Below are positions 34,358-46,237 of a DNA stretch of 64,000 nt, in pieces. A model generated the notes under the pieces. The model worked only from the letters and a program-made list of their open reading frames with translations, had not been told where the DNA came from and made no database searches. The position numbers and the translations under genes are program-made. Numbering within the stretch: the stretch's first letter is position 1; every line of letters starts with the position of its first letter. Source of the stretch: Choanephora cucurbitarum (Eukaryota; Mucoromycota; Mucoromycetes; Mucorales; Choanephoraceae); NCBI GenBank assembly GCA_025331435.1, contig JAIWNI010000020.1, positions 62,001 to 126,000 of the forward strand. The letters run 5' to 3'.

Positions 34358-35134
34358 ATGACATTTACTCCCTTAATCACGTTATCGCATAAGCGAAACA
34401 GATCAGATACAGTAGAGAATTCACAAGAAACGTTAAACAAAACGATGGCTATTAAGTCCAGGCTGGCCAAGTTGTCGAGGAAAATATCTCAGTCTGTTCA
34501 TGTATACAACGATGCTGTTGAAATCCTCCAACTATTTCGGTTTACAAGCAATGAAATGAAGTATAAAGCAACGTATGAGAGCGATGAACTTTATGAGCAC
34601 AGGGCTTTTTATAGAAACAAGCGATTTAAGCTTGTTGATCACCCAGCATTCAACCACACTACTCCAAAGCAGTTGACCAGCATATTGATCAAGCCTGATA
34701 GATGTGATGAAAACAAAAGTAACCTGGCACAAAGTCGTCTTACTTCTAGTGTCACTATCAGCTCAGAGAATTTAACAGCTAAAGAATTTGCTGACATTGC
34801 AGGCATCACCATTTTGCCCGAAAATGAACGGGAATTTACAAGTCTAGAAGAAGATTCTATATCTGCACTCAACATGGACACACTATCGTCTAACAACAGT
34901 TATGATTTAAAGCCGCCTCAGATTTGGGATTCTTATTTTTGGTCCAGACCTGAAGATAACTTGCATCGATCAAATGTTCGACATGATAGTATACCATCTA
35001 CTTTAATTGGGTCAGCACTTGCTATTGAAAAAGAAGAAGATATATCCAGAATACATCTAGCCAGTAAAAGCACAGTTGTTATCATCAAAAAAGGTCGTTT
35101 TGAAATTTGCTTGGGTGATAATGCAAAAGAGTAA
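34358..35134 (+). CDS. Orphan hydrophilic protein, 258 residues
   Basis: Uninterrupted frame MTFTPLITLSHKRNRSD to LGDNAKE. Codon use and Ser/Asp/Lys-rich composition look genuinely coding. Segments include a basic helix (KSRLAKLSRKISQSVHVYND) and a Trp/Tyr-rich patch (PPQIWDSYFWSRPEDN) near residue 195, followed by a hydrophobic STVVIIKKGRFEICLG near the end. No transmembrane helix, signal peptide or known domain. A pyrimidine-rich tract precedes it. I do not recognise the family; it may be restricted to Mucorales. Confidence 0.7.
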   Translation: MTFTPLITLSHKRNRSDTVENSQETLNKTMAIKSRLAKLSRKISQSVHVYNDAVEILQLFRFTSNEMKYKATYESDELYEHRAFYRNKRFKLVDHPAFNHTTPKQLTSILIKPDRCDENKSNLAQSRLTSSVTISSENLTAKEFADIAGITILPENEREFTSLEEDSISALNMDTLSSNNSYDLKPPQIWDSYFWSRPEDNLHRSNVRHDSIPSTLIGSALAIEKEEDISRIHLASKSTVVIIKKGRFEICLGDNAKE

Positions 35135-36903
35135 CATGAAGCACTGTAACAGCAGGCACTGTACAATGGACATGTATCTTGCTTTTCTATCATTATACGT
35201 TCTCGAGAACAAAAAAAAAAAAAAAAGAACGCTATTTTACTACATTTCGCATACTATCATATTTGCATGTACCTACATACACTTATGCGTGGTTGTATTG
35301 TACATGTTTACATTTGTTTAAATATAAATCATTTCCTATCCTTTTATGCCCTCTCCTTTTTTCTTTCTAATAAAGTTTCTCATTTTTCTTTTCAGTTTTG
35401 ACCACCAAATGACATCAAAAACAGAATTTTTTATTTTTAAAAATAGTTTTTCCTCTCTCTCTCTTTTTTTTTATGTATATTATAATAAAATAAACAAGCT
35501 CTATTACTTGATAAAAATGCATGTATTTCTCTAATGATCTTTCAAAAGCCATGAAGGCTTCCTACTAATTGATAAAAAAAAATTTAAGGATTATTCTGAA
35601 AAAAAGAATTTGCATTATAATTATTTAGTACAATTCGTATTGGCATTTAAACAAAAAAGGTGTCAAAAGATATCACATTGGACATTTTTTACTTTAACAG
35701 TTTGTCATGACTTGATATAGATATAGACACTAAGAAAAAAGACGGCGTTGAAAGATATAAAGCCGCTTATATGCCCGATAAACAGATGCTAATTCAAATT
35801 AACATGGCCCAGTACCGAGATCCAATAAGCTTCATCCGTAGAAGAATCTAGGTATTTGCAATAAAGGAAAAAAAAGAGAGCATTTTGATTACATAGTTTA
35901 TTCTAGTTTATCTGGTTTTGTTACATTGTGCTTATTTGTTTACATAAATTCAGTAGATATCTGCTATCTCAAAAAGGTGTTTTTGATTTGTTCATTGAGT
36001 ATTTCCTGTATACCTTCTCTTTCAACCATCATTTTTGCCTTACTTGCGACAAAGAACTAAAACAAATGAACACAAAAGCTAACGAAGAGACTTCCTAAAA
36101 GAAATTAGTTAGGTGAGGAAATGTGTTATGTAAAATAAAAAAAAAAGTATTAGTACTCTTAGAAAAATCTATGATAACTGTATTATAACACTAGTTTGCT
36201 ACGTGATATAAGATCTAAAAAGGAAAATAATAAGAAAAGGGTATTAGAAAATTCTATGTATACATTTTATTGCGCACCTCCAGGCTTGAAAGGATACCTA
36301 ATATGGGGAATCTCTCTCACAGCTTGTTAAGAGCCAGCAGTTTTAGTTATTGCATGAAATCAAAATATCCAGTTACAACAATAAGACAACAAGCTTTGTT
36401 CTTCAGAAAAGCCTTTTTTGATTGCTTTCAATAGCTATAATGTTACAACCTTGAAGCGCTTTCGACTCTAACTCAAAGGCTTGTTTAAAGATAATATGTC
36501 GCCTTTGTCTGTTTTTCATCTTTTTGTGTACCTTATACTTGTTAACATCAGCATTTTATTTTAATTGCAGTTACACTCAAGTCGAATAGCCGATTACTGC
36601 GGTGCTTACGTGAGACTTGATCGTTAAGATGTTGCGCGGAAAAGGTGAATCTTGGTGTTCATATCTTAATTGCGTTCAATATTGTCTCAACATAACTACT
36701 TATTAAGCTATTTGATAAGCAATGTCTATCAAAGGCCAGTTTTTTTTTCTTCGAAGGCAACAAGCGTAACATTCTTCCCTGATTGTATGCAAAATAGCAA
36801 CTCTCCTGTAGTATTAGCTTTGCATCAGCCAGAAAACGGGAGTTCATCTCTCAACCATTATTACCAGCTCGTAATTTAACCTGAAAGCCCTTGGCCTCAA
36901 ACA
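35135..36903. other. intergenic DNA, AT-rich
   Basis: About 1.8 kb containing A and T homopolymers and no supported gene. Near 36565-36640 there is an exon-like stretch preceded by a TTTTAATTGCAG acceptor, possibly the decayed upstream part of the broken RTC4-domain gene that follows. Confidence 0.35.
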
Positions 36904-37919
36904 ATGTTTAACAACCACCAGTATTGCTCTGAAGCTAACTTTCCTCCATGGCAATCACTTTACGAGCCCCAATTACCAAATAGAACTAATAAGTGTACCG
37001 AGTATGTTGGAATTGATACCCGTCATGGCAAGAGGCAACCAACATTCAAAATTCCAAAAAGAAAAGAACTTGAAAAAGTTACCTTACCTCCATGCAAGTA
37101 CGATTCCGTAATCGAAGACTACACTAACATCAACCCTCAATGCGATTTCTGTGGATCGGATTTCGAAGGTGAAGCTATCTAATTGTTGATGCCACTTGAA
37201 TATCAAAAATACCTAAAAGAAAAAGAAAGACCGCTCAGATATTTGAAATCCAAGCAAAAATACCTAGCAAATGCTGCTTTGACCTACTGTAAGGTTCATG
37301 CAATGCATGACTTTCAAAAGAAATGAACCACCTTGTCGATCTTTTGGAGAACATCAGCCTTGAAAACATAAATGACAGGATAATCAGATGTTTGAAGCTT
37401 ATAGAACAAGATGATGAAAACGGTCTAGCCAACTTGATGTATAATTCATACGAGAACTCTATGTCCAGAATCAAGGAAGAAGGATTCGTGCACACCTACC
37501 GACACTTAGTTATTGCCTCCAAAAGAAGCAATTATTTGTATTTTTAGTCTCATTAATAACTAATTGCAGAACCCTATTCTTTGATTTTTTAGCCAGGATA
37601 CTATGGAGATGATGGGGTAAGCCTGATCTATAAACAGGCGTTAAGAAAGGCAAAACTAAAATCAGATCAAGTTTTCAATGATACTCTTCGCTTTTCTCTT
37701 ATTCCTGCGGTAGGCGTTTTGTTAATTGCAGAAGACATGTACGGCACAAAGCCAAAATATGACGATAACGAGATTAGTTGCGCGTATATGATTATAGACT
37801 TTACAAGAAAAAATGAGGTGTACAGAAAAAGTGAGGGGAGAAAATATGGCCTCAAACTATTTTCAGCATTGCTTTTTCTGATTGGTTTAGAACTGCTGAC
37901 TAAAGCAAAGGGAACTTAG
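36904..37919 (+). pseudogene. Broken RTC4-domain protein gene
   Basis: Reading across three frames gives a recognisable RTC4-like protein. From 36904 the frame reads through a CDFCGSDFEG Cys pair to a TAA at 37180-37182; the same frame then continues past it with a matching YCKVHAMHDF Cys/His pair to a TGA. From 37323 a shifted frame (NHLVDLLENISLENIND) continues to 37547, and another carries the domain signature PGYYGDDG and FSLIPAVGVLLIAEDMYG up to 37919. No GT...AG intron repairs the stop or the first shift, so I call a pseudogene. RTC4 domains are named from yeast Rtc4 (restriction of telomere capping) and are of unclear function. Confidence 0.65.
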
Positions 37920-38008
37920 TTATTGGCTTAAAGAGAAATAAATAAATTCTTCTGTAGTAGCCCTGCATTTTTTTTTTATCTCTATATTCTCCTGTATATT
38001 CCTATTCT

Positions 38009-39494
38009 ATGTCTTCTCAATTCTTATCTAGATTCAGAAAGCCTCTTATAAACAATATAAACGTATGTTGTCTTTAACTGTTCAAAAGAACACCAACTAA
38101 ACCAGTTCATTTAGTACTATCGTCATCGTCAGTTGGCTACTGCTACGAATTTACTTCCATCTTTACGAAAGACGATCTTACCCAACGGATTCACAGTTGC
38201 TACTGAAGAAAACCCTACTTCTCAAACTGCTACTGTAGGTGTTTGGATCGATGCTGGTTCTCGAGCTGAGAACCTCAAAAACAATGGCGCAGCTCACTTT
38301 TTGGAACACATGGCCTTCAAGGTGAGCCTTCCAAAAGAATGAAAAGAGAAGAATACTAAAGGCTATTATAAGGGCACCAAATCAAGAACACAACGCGATT
38401 TAGAACTTCAGATCGAAAACATGGGCGGACACTTGAATGCCTACACTTCTCGAGAACAGACAGTATATTATGCAAAGGCATTCAAATACGATGTACCTCA
38501 AGCAGTTGAGATCCTGTCAGACATTCTTCAGCATTCAACATTAGATCCAGGCGCTATTGAAAGAGAACGTGATGTCATTTTGAGAGAACAAGAAGAGGTC
38601 GAAAAACAAATGGAGGAAGTCGTCTTTGATCACCTACATGCTACTGCTTTCAAAAACGAATCTTTGGGCCTTACTATTCTGGGCCCCAAAGAAAATATCC
38701 AATCTTTGACACGCAATGATCTATCAGACTACATCAAAACTAACTATACAGGCGAGCGTATGATCTTGGTTGGTACAGGCGGTGTAGACCATGATGCACT
38801 TGTGCATTTGGCCAACCAACATTTTGGTCGCCTTCCTTATCAACTCAATGCTTCTACCAGCAAAAGTGCTATGAAAAAAGCTGTCTTTACGGGTGCTGAA
38901 TTCCGTATCCCAGACGCTCAAGCACAACAAGCTCACATTGCAGTTGCTGTAGAGGGAGCTAGCTGGACATCCCCTGACTACTTTCCCTTGTTAGTCATGC
39001 AATCTATCATTGGCTCCTGGGATCGTTCATTGGGTGCTACTGGACATATGGATTCTCGCCTCTCCTCTGTATTGCATAATGGTCAATTGGCCAATTCATT
39101 CATGTCCTTCAATACTTCTTATAAGGATACAGGGCTTTGGGGTATTTATCTGATTACTGAAAACAAGGAACGTATGGAAGATTTGCTGCGATCCACAAAA
39201 AATGAATGGGCTCGTCTGTCTACCTCAGTCACGCACGAAGAAGTACAGCGTGCTAAACAACAATTAAAAGCAGGTCTCTTATTGAGTTTGGATGGTAGTA
39301 CGCCAATTGCTGAAGATATTGGTCGTCAGTTACTTACTTCTGGTGAACGTATGTCACCTAAGCAAGTAGAAGATTTGGTTGGCCAGGTGACAGTGGAGGA
39401 TGTTCGACGTGTAGCTCGCGAATATCTTCAACGTGATGCTGCCGTGGTCGGTATTGGTGCTGTAGATAAAATGCCTGACTTTAACCGTCTTTAA
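38009..39494 (+). CDS. MAS1: Mitochondrial processing peptidase beta subunit
   Basis: Exons 38009-38062, 38115-38321 and 38373-39494 join to 460 residues. The first exon plus start of the second encode an Arg-rich leader, [16 protein letters not shown]. The inverzincin motif [11 protein letters not shown] (His-x-x-Glu-His) and the downstream Glu in the [12 protein letters not shown] helix form the zinc site, which marks the catalytic beta subunit (or Qcr1/Core1) rather than alpha. GSWDRSLG and the glycine-free C-terminal half are typical for beta-MPP. It removes presequences from imported matrix proteins, so it would process the polymerase and DnaJ leaders seen here. Confidence 0.94.
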
Positions 39495-40751
39495 GTACTT
39501 TAGAGTGTACAAATAAAGATAAGCTTGGTATGATACAGACTCTTTTTTTTTTATTATTGATGCCACTAAAAAGCCAGGCTGAGATTTGAATCAACTCTAT
39601 TGGACCTACAAGCTGGTCAAAGAAAACCGAGAAATGGATCGGTGACCATCTTAGCGATCGCAATATATAGATTTGATGTTGAGAAGGACTGTTTCTTCTT
39701 AGATGAAGCATTTTCTTGTACTACAGGCTTTATTCAATTCCTCTATTCAATTTGTTGTTGACCAACAGGACAGATTGGGTGTAGTTAAATCATCATGTCT
39801 GTTCATATGTACATACAGTTTATAGTACATCGAGGTTGTTGCAAGAAGGTTTGATATTAGAGATTGTCAAGAGCACCGAGCAATTACCAATCCTGCATTA
39901 ACAAAATAGCATGCATAATTCAATGGCTGAGGTTTTTCCCTTTTTTTTTTTATGGTTAAATGAAGATGAGGTGCGTTACCATGCTAGTTTCTATTTTTGT
40001 GTCTGTGACACGCTGTTAAATGATCAACAAGTTTGTTGTAGTGGACACTTGTATTGCTTTTGCTTGAATATCAAGGTCACTTTAATTTTAGTAACAAAGA
40101 AACAGGCTGATTTATGAGTGTACCTGGAAATAAACTTAAGTTCTACTTTTAGTTAGTCTCTCAATTGCCATGCTTTAGATGTCAAGAAAATTGCAATAAA
40201 TGCTGTGCTGAGTGCACAATTTGTTTTGCGTACAGCTTATTCAGAGATCAAAAGAAACCCTGATATCGCATTTGGCTCTTACGAATCTTTATTCCCAAGA
40301 TGCCTTATTTTGAGCATCTGAATAATGCGAACATGCTTCAAAAGGGAGTACACCAGTTGTAGAGTGTGTCACTTTCTAAAGTAGAGACGGAAGCTATTGT
40401 GGTAGGTGGGTATTGTAGTTGCACAATCTATTTCCAGAAAAAGCATAAATAGTTTTGAAACTTCATCGCCTTTGACCAGTGTCAATTACCATGCGTGCAA
40501 TAAACTGACCCTGATTGGCTAAGGTTCTTCTTTTTGTTCACAGAAAAGTGGTTTCTAGAGCACAGTCTAATTTGATGAACAAATGTAACTTGATTTATAT
40601 CCAAAACCCTTTCTTAGACCTTATTGCTTATTACCATTCTCTCTCTTTTCTTTCTTTTTTTTTTCTCTTTCTCTGACGCTTTTTCTACATTCCCTTCTTA
40701 TATCTATTTTAGCTACAAAGCCTGATTTTAAAAACTTGATGTCTATTTAAT
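39495..40751. other. intergenic region
   Basis: About 1.26 kb with no supported coding sequence. The last 120 nt are CT/T-rich (CTCTCTTTTCTTTCTTT-like) and lead to the ATG of the LRR-PH gene. Confidence 0.4.
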
Positions 40752-43700
40752 ATGGCAAACATCAATTACTATTCATCCCGTGCATATTCGCAGTCTTCAA
40801 ATGGCATTCACAGAGACAGAAAACAATCGATCTCAACAGAGTCTGGTATGTCTTCAGATCATTCTGTGTCAAATTTACGCAATCCACCTTATCATTTCCC
40901 TATGCCAAGCTACTCGAACTTAAGCATGTATTCCGTGACTTCACCAACAAGTGAACATTCCCAATCACCCACTAGTTATACACACCTAAATACTAGCGAT
41001 CATGATGGCCAATACTTTCACTCTACAATAGCCCCTATATCGCCTTCCACTTCCATAAATGAACGACACTACTTTAATGCACAGCCATCGCTTCGACCTT
41101 CAAACCATTCGATTACTTCTCGATCACCTCCTAACTCTTATAATCACTATGGCCAAGATGGGACAGAGTTGGTTGCAGATGGAGAAGCTAGCACATTTGG
41201 TGGTCATCGTTCTTCTATCTCCACAAGAACAACAGTAAGCTCAACTACTTCCCTTGACGTCTTTCCTCCTACCGAAGAAGCGAAACAAAAGGCTAATGCA
41301 GCATTGCAGGCAAACCAATCTTCTTTTAAAGTCATTTATGCGGGTGATATTGTCTATCGGCCCGACAAGGGATTGCTTAACAAAAGCAAGCGTTCATATT
41401 TCGTTCTTACCAATACTCATTTGCTTGTCTATAAATCTTCTCAAAAGGCTCGCAGCGAAATCAATATGTTCGAACACCACCATGATGATTTTCATGACGA
41501 GATAGTACATGATCGCAAATCGAACAAAGTGTTTGATAAAGATAAAATCTTCTTGAAGCTATCCAACATCTATGCTGTGCATAGCTCTGCTACAACAGCC
41601 TGTCTTTTCCGAATTGAGTATCTCCATTCTCAGTCTGGACAGGCCTTATCACATTCGTTGATGGCAGACACTGAAAAGGAATGTAGACAATGGGTGCAGG
41701 CACTCCGCAAATCTGTTCGCATTCATCATCCACAGATCAATGGTGTCTCTTCAGTAGAAAGATCCACAGTCTTAGAGAGACTAGGCAAGCAGAACGATAC
41801 TTTCCTGAACACAGATGAAGTCAAGGTGTTTAAAGTCGTCTTTAAGGAAAAGAGATACAAAGTTGGTAGTGATGTAGCTAAAGAAGTCTTTTTACCAATC
41901 TTCTTGGTCATCGGCAAATTCAGTTTTTACTTCTTACCGGTCAGTGTGTTGGATGATGAATATCTCAAGATGGTAGAGCGAGATCGGTTTGGTTTCCTTT
42001 CACTTTTATCAATTCGCTACGAAAATACAGATGATACTGTTATCTTGGAGGTAAAACAAGTCAGTAAAAGCAACCGCCAGCTTGTGTTTGCATCCACGTT
42101 TTGTGAAGACATCATCCAGTATCTTTACCGTGGTGTGGACTCACTAGTACCAGGTGCAGCAAATCAGCTTTACACTGAAAATGTACCTTCACGTATCAAA
42201 CATACACAAGTGATCCAGATTCCGATTCTGAATGAACTAGATGATGAGTTGGTAGATTCCAATGATGAAGAGGTGAAGCGATTCAGTATCACCCTTCAAG
42301 CTTATTGTGCAGCCATGAACATGAATAAGTCTCGCTTTAATTTCACACTTACAGGTCCACCCAAAGCAAAAACGTTTACCCTTTTACCTCCAAAGGAAAT
42401 TGGACAAACACCACCTCATTATGAAAAATATGAGCTACTTGCTATCTTCAGAACCCTACAAGCCAATGTAACATATACAGAATTGTTTATTTAAGCATTC
42501 ACTAATATGCTTGTTTGTTGGTTTGTAGAATGTCTTTGTGGAAGTTTGCCTTGCCGATTGTTCTTTACATGCCTTGGAAACCTGGAAAATTCAACATACT
42601 CATGGCTGGGTTTATGATGAACATCATCCTTTAAAAGACAATAATCTACTGTCAAATGAGATTTATTCGGTTTTGACAAAACTTCGATTGCTGCGCAAAT
42701 TGGATCTCACCAACTGTTCTATTGGCAAACCTTCCCCTGATTCACTTGCACAGCAGTCATCAGCCATTTCTACTATTGGTATTGTGATGCGCTCAGGTAA
42801 GACCCATGTCAGTCGTATTTGTCTTGGAAAGAACACCATCTATGAATCAGATTTGGAAAAACTGATTCAGGGCATTCGTGAACACAAGAAGTCAATTAAA
42901 GAACTCTACTTGAATGAATGTGGTCTAAGCAAAGACATGATCGAGCAAGTCCTCAAAACGCTTTTCGCAAAGACGCCAGATCAACTCATCAGTCTGGATC
43001 TTTCCATTAGCAAGAGACCAAGTCCCCCCTTGATAGACCCAAGCTTGATTGAGAAAATCATTCCTACTTTCAAACGATTAGAATATCTTTGTATGCGTGG
43101 TTTTGGTCTTTTGAATACCGAGTATTATCGCTTATTGCTTGAATCAGGCCACCTTCGTGAACTCGATCTCGGCAATTCTTACATGAACGCAGATTCAATA
43201 GCTCGTGTCTGCAAGTGGATCCTTTCACCTTCATTTCAAAGTATTGAAGCTCTTCATCTTGGCGGATGCGGCCTAAATGGTAAACATGTATCTGACATTT
43301 TAAAAAGTATCAGCCAGTCAGGCAATCGCACTTTACATCTCAACCTTGAGAACAACCCAATCATGAAAGAAGTGATGCACTTACCAAAGCTGCATACGGT
43401 TATTTTGCAAGGGGAAGGGCCCAAGTCGATTTCTCTGGCACGCGTTGAATGGGATGATTCTACTCTATGTGAATTTATCGACTGCCTCCGAGATAACCAA
43501 ACAATCACTCATTTGGATTTATCAGATATCACCATGCGCGATACCAATTCTATTTCTGATGATACTGTACGCATGTTGACTTCTCTTTTTGAACGCAACA
43601 CATCTATTACAGAACTCGAAATCAGCATGTCTTCAGACCAATCTAGACCAATGATTTCTGATGCCATCACGCGTGCTTTACAAGGCCTTCGTCATAATAA

Positions 43701-45025
43701 TTACCTTCAGCATTTAGATATTTCTGGCCTGAACATAGGCGATGCTGGTGCGTTTGCTCTTTCTCGAGTTTTGAAGACAAATCGAACTTTACAGTCAATA
43801 ATCATTGATGAAAACAATGTATGTGTAGAAAAAAAAAAGAAACTTCCTAGAGGCTAACACACTTGCTTCCTTTTTCCCTTTACTTTTCATTTTATAGATT
43901 TCAATTGAAGGTTATCGTAGTTTACTTAAAACGATTGAAGAAAGCGCAAAGCAAATCATCAGCTTTCCTACACCACGTATTGACGTTCGTAATCAGCTTC
44001 GTTACCTCAGTTTCCGTTCTGAAGAACTTATAATTTCTGAAAATGAAGCGCGCTTCTTTTTGATCCATACTACTGCAAGTGACAAGAAGAGGCTAAAGAG
44101 ACATGAATTAGAAGTTCTCATCCAAGAGCGCAAAGCATGCGAGTTCGCTCTCAAAAACCTAGAGGGTGTTATTCATGCATTGACGCTGGTAGTTCGCAAA
44201 AATATGAGAGAATATGAAGAACAGACCTTCAGGAACATGGAGTTTCAGATGCAAGCCCAAAATGCTGCACAAGAATTAGCTATTGCTCAGGTTCGCCTTC
44301 AGAACAGGTCGGCAACTGCACTCAACATTATGCATGGTGGTCTTGTTGGTGGGCCCTTACGACCTAGACATCCAAGTAGCAGTGCTGCGAGCACGACAAG
44401 TAGTGCTACTAACAGCGTGAGCGAATCTTTGTCTCGAAGCGCTAGCCGCTCACAGACTTATTATCCTCGTTCAAGCTACCGAAGATCGACAGTCAGTACG
44501 GATTATTCTACCAACATATACCCTTTCTCTTCTACTTACTCAGAACAAAGGGCATACATGGCTGCTTTCCCAGCTCCATCAGCTCCAATTCCTTCTATTA
44601 CACCCTCTATTCGTGGTGGTAATGTTCAGCGTCAAACCAATGGTCCTTATGATCAACCAACGCCTGCGACAAGTAAACCTCACTCATACGAATACACATC
44701 AGCTCGTTTTCCCTTGACGCCTTCTGCTGAATACACTGACTCATATTTTAGAGAGCTTGGTATAGAACCCAGCAATGACTACTTATTATCCCACCCACAT
44801 TCAAATGCGATTGACAGCTTTTCTCAAGATGACCCGGGATTTATAAATGACTTTGGTAATCCCGAAGATTTCGTCCAAGGAGGACTTATTGATGCTCATT
44901 TCACTGAACATACACATCATTTAAAAGCTTATCCTACTTCGAATTCGACATCTGACTGGAATGAGGAGGAGACCTTAAAAAAATTCAATCGCGCACTCTA
45001 TCTTCCTCCAGATGAACGGGTTTGA
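40752..45025 (+). CDS. Large PH-domain and leucine-rich-repeat protein
   Basis: Exons 40752-42467, 42529-43818 and 43898-45025 join in frame to 1377 residues. Residues 1-185 are Ser/Tyr/Pro-rich and disordered. About 195-320 is a PH domain (AGDIVYRPDKGLLNKSKRSY to CRQWVQALRKSV). A second folded block, about 350-480, may be another PH-like module. From about 575 to 1000 there are leucine-rich repeats of the ribonuclease-inhibitor type (LRKLDLTNCS, LRELDLGNSY, LQHLDISGLN). Then a helical region with a coiled coil (about 1040-1165) and a Ser/Pro-rich tail. PH then LRR then helical and disordered tail resembles CARMIL regulators of actin capping, but the CARMIL capping motif was not identified, so that link is tentative. 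Likely a membrane-associated polarity or signalling scaffold. Confidence 0.88.
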
Positions 45026-45537
45026 AGTGACAAAAATCATTTGGGTTGATTCCTTTACTTTCCTTTTCCTTATTCAATCCTTTCATCTCAGCCTTCTTTA
45101 CCCTTTGTGTATGCTTCCTTTCGTTTCCTCTTATTATTTATCTATGTATTCTAATATTGTATAATTATCTATCCATTCTATCTAGTTGTTAATAGCATAT
45201 AATAAACAATTCAAAGCAATTATTATAATAGAAACGGTAGAAACTGTACAATAACGTTTGACAAGTTCGAAATAACTGGTTACTGACAAGTCTCAGCGCT
45301 CACTCATACTATTGCTGCTTTTTCTTGCAGATGCGCCAGTTTACCTGTTTGATTTCACTATTAAAGCTCCTAAAAAATAATGTGGCCTTCAGCGTTAGGC
45401 TTCAGTCAATGCGAAGAAAAGTCGCAAAGACACCAATCTAAAAGAGGCAATTTGATGGAGAATTGCTCAGCTTAAATTTTCAAGGTACAAATTTGTGAGG
45501 ACTTTATTTCTCTTTCTGTACTTTCAATACAACCAAC
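45026..45537. other. intergenic region
   Basis: 512 nt; 3' flank of the LRR-PH gene (several AATAAA-type words near 45200) followed by the short promoter of the cofactor A gene. Nothing else seen. Confidence 0.4.
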
Positions 45538-46059
45538 ATGCCTCTTAGCCAGTTGAAGATCAAGACAAACGTCGTCAAGAGGTAATGCCAAAGGAAACGC
45601 GATCGCAAACTTTCCTGTGGAGTGTTAACACCAAAATTCATTGCATAACAGAATCTACAAGGAACATCTGGGCTATGCCAAAGAAGCTGAGATGCAACAA
45701 ACCCGCATCGACAAACTTATTGCGGAAGGTGCTGATGAAGCAGATGTCAAGAAGCAGGTAAAACAAGAATGTCTTTTTCGAAGAAGAATGAACTATATCA
45801 CAAGCTTAAATCCTTTTTTTTTGTGTAAATAGAGAGAAGTACTTGCTGAAACCCATCAAATGATTCCAGACGTTAAGAAGCGATTGACAAATGCTTACCA
45901 AGATTTGCAAAACCAATTGGTAAATTTGGTTTGATATTCGCGTATTTCTTGATTTATTAAGCCTTTTTTTGATCCTAGGAAAACTCTGAGAATGCTGATC
46001 TTGATGAATTGCAAGAAGCTCAGACAGTAATTGCTGATATTGGCGCACATACATTTTAA
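45538..46059 (+). CDS. TBCA: Tubulin-binding cofactor A (Rbl2)
   Basis: Exons 45538-45581, 45652-45757, 45833-45919 and 45979-46059 join to 105 residues, the family length. MPLSQLKIKTNVVKRIYKE is the family opening, followed by KEAEMQQTRIDKL, the VLAETHQMIPD turn and RLTNAYQDLQ. It folds as a three-helix bundle that holds released beta-tubulin in the cytosol during tubulin folding and dimer assembly. Introns sit in the helices and are all phase-consistent. It is convergent with the chitin synthase gene, 178 nt away. Confidence 0.93.
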
Positions 46060-46237
46060 ATAAATACCATTCTCCACATCTTCTTTTATTCAATAAAGTC
46101 AAACCTGTCAATTAGTAGCTATAAGATGCTTTCTGGTTTTTGGTAAAATAATAACCTTTAGGCTGTCGTTTTTTTTTATTTGCAGAAAAATATGTAAAAG
46201 AAAATAGAAAAGTAATGTTATTATGTACGAGGTAAAG

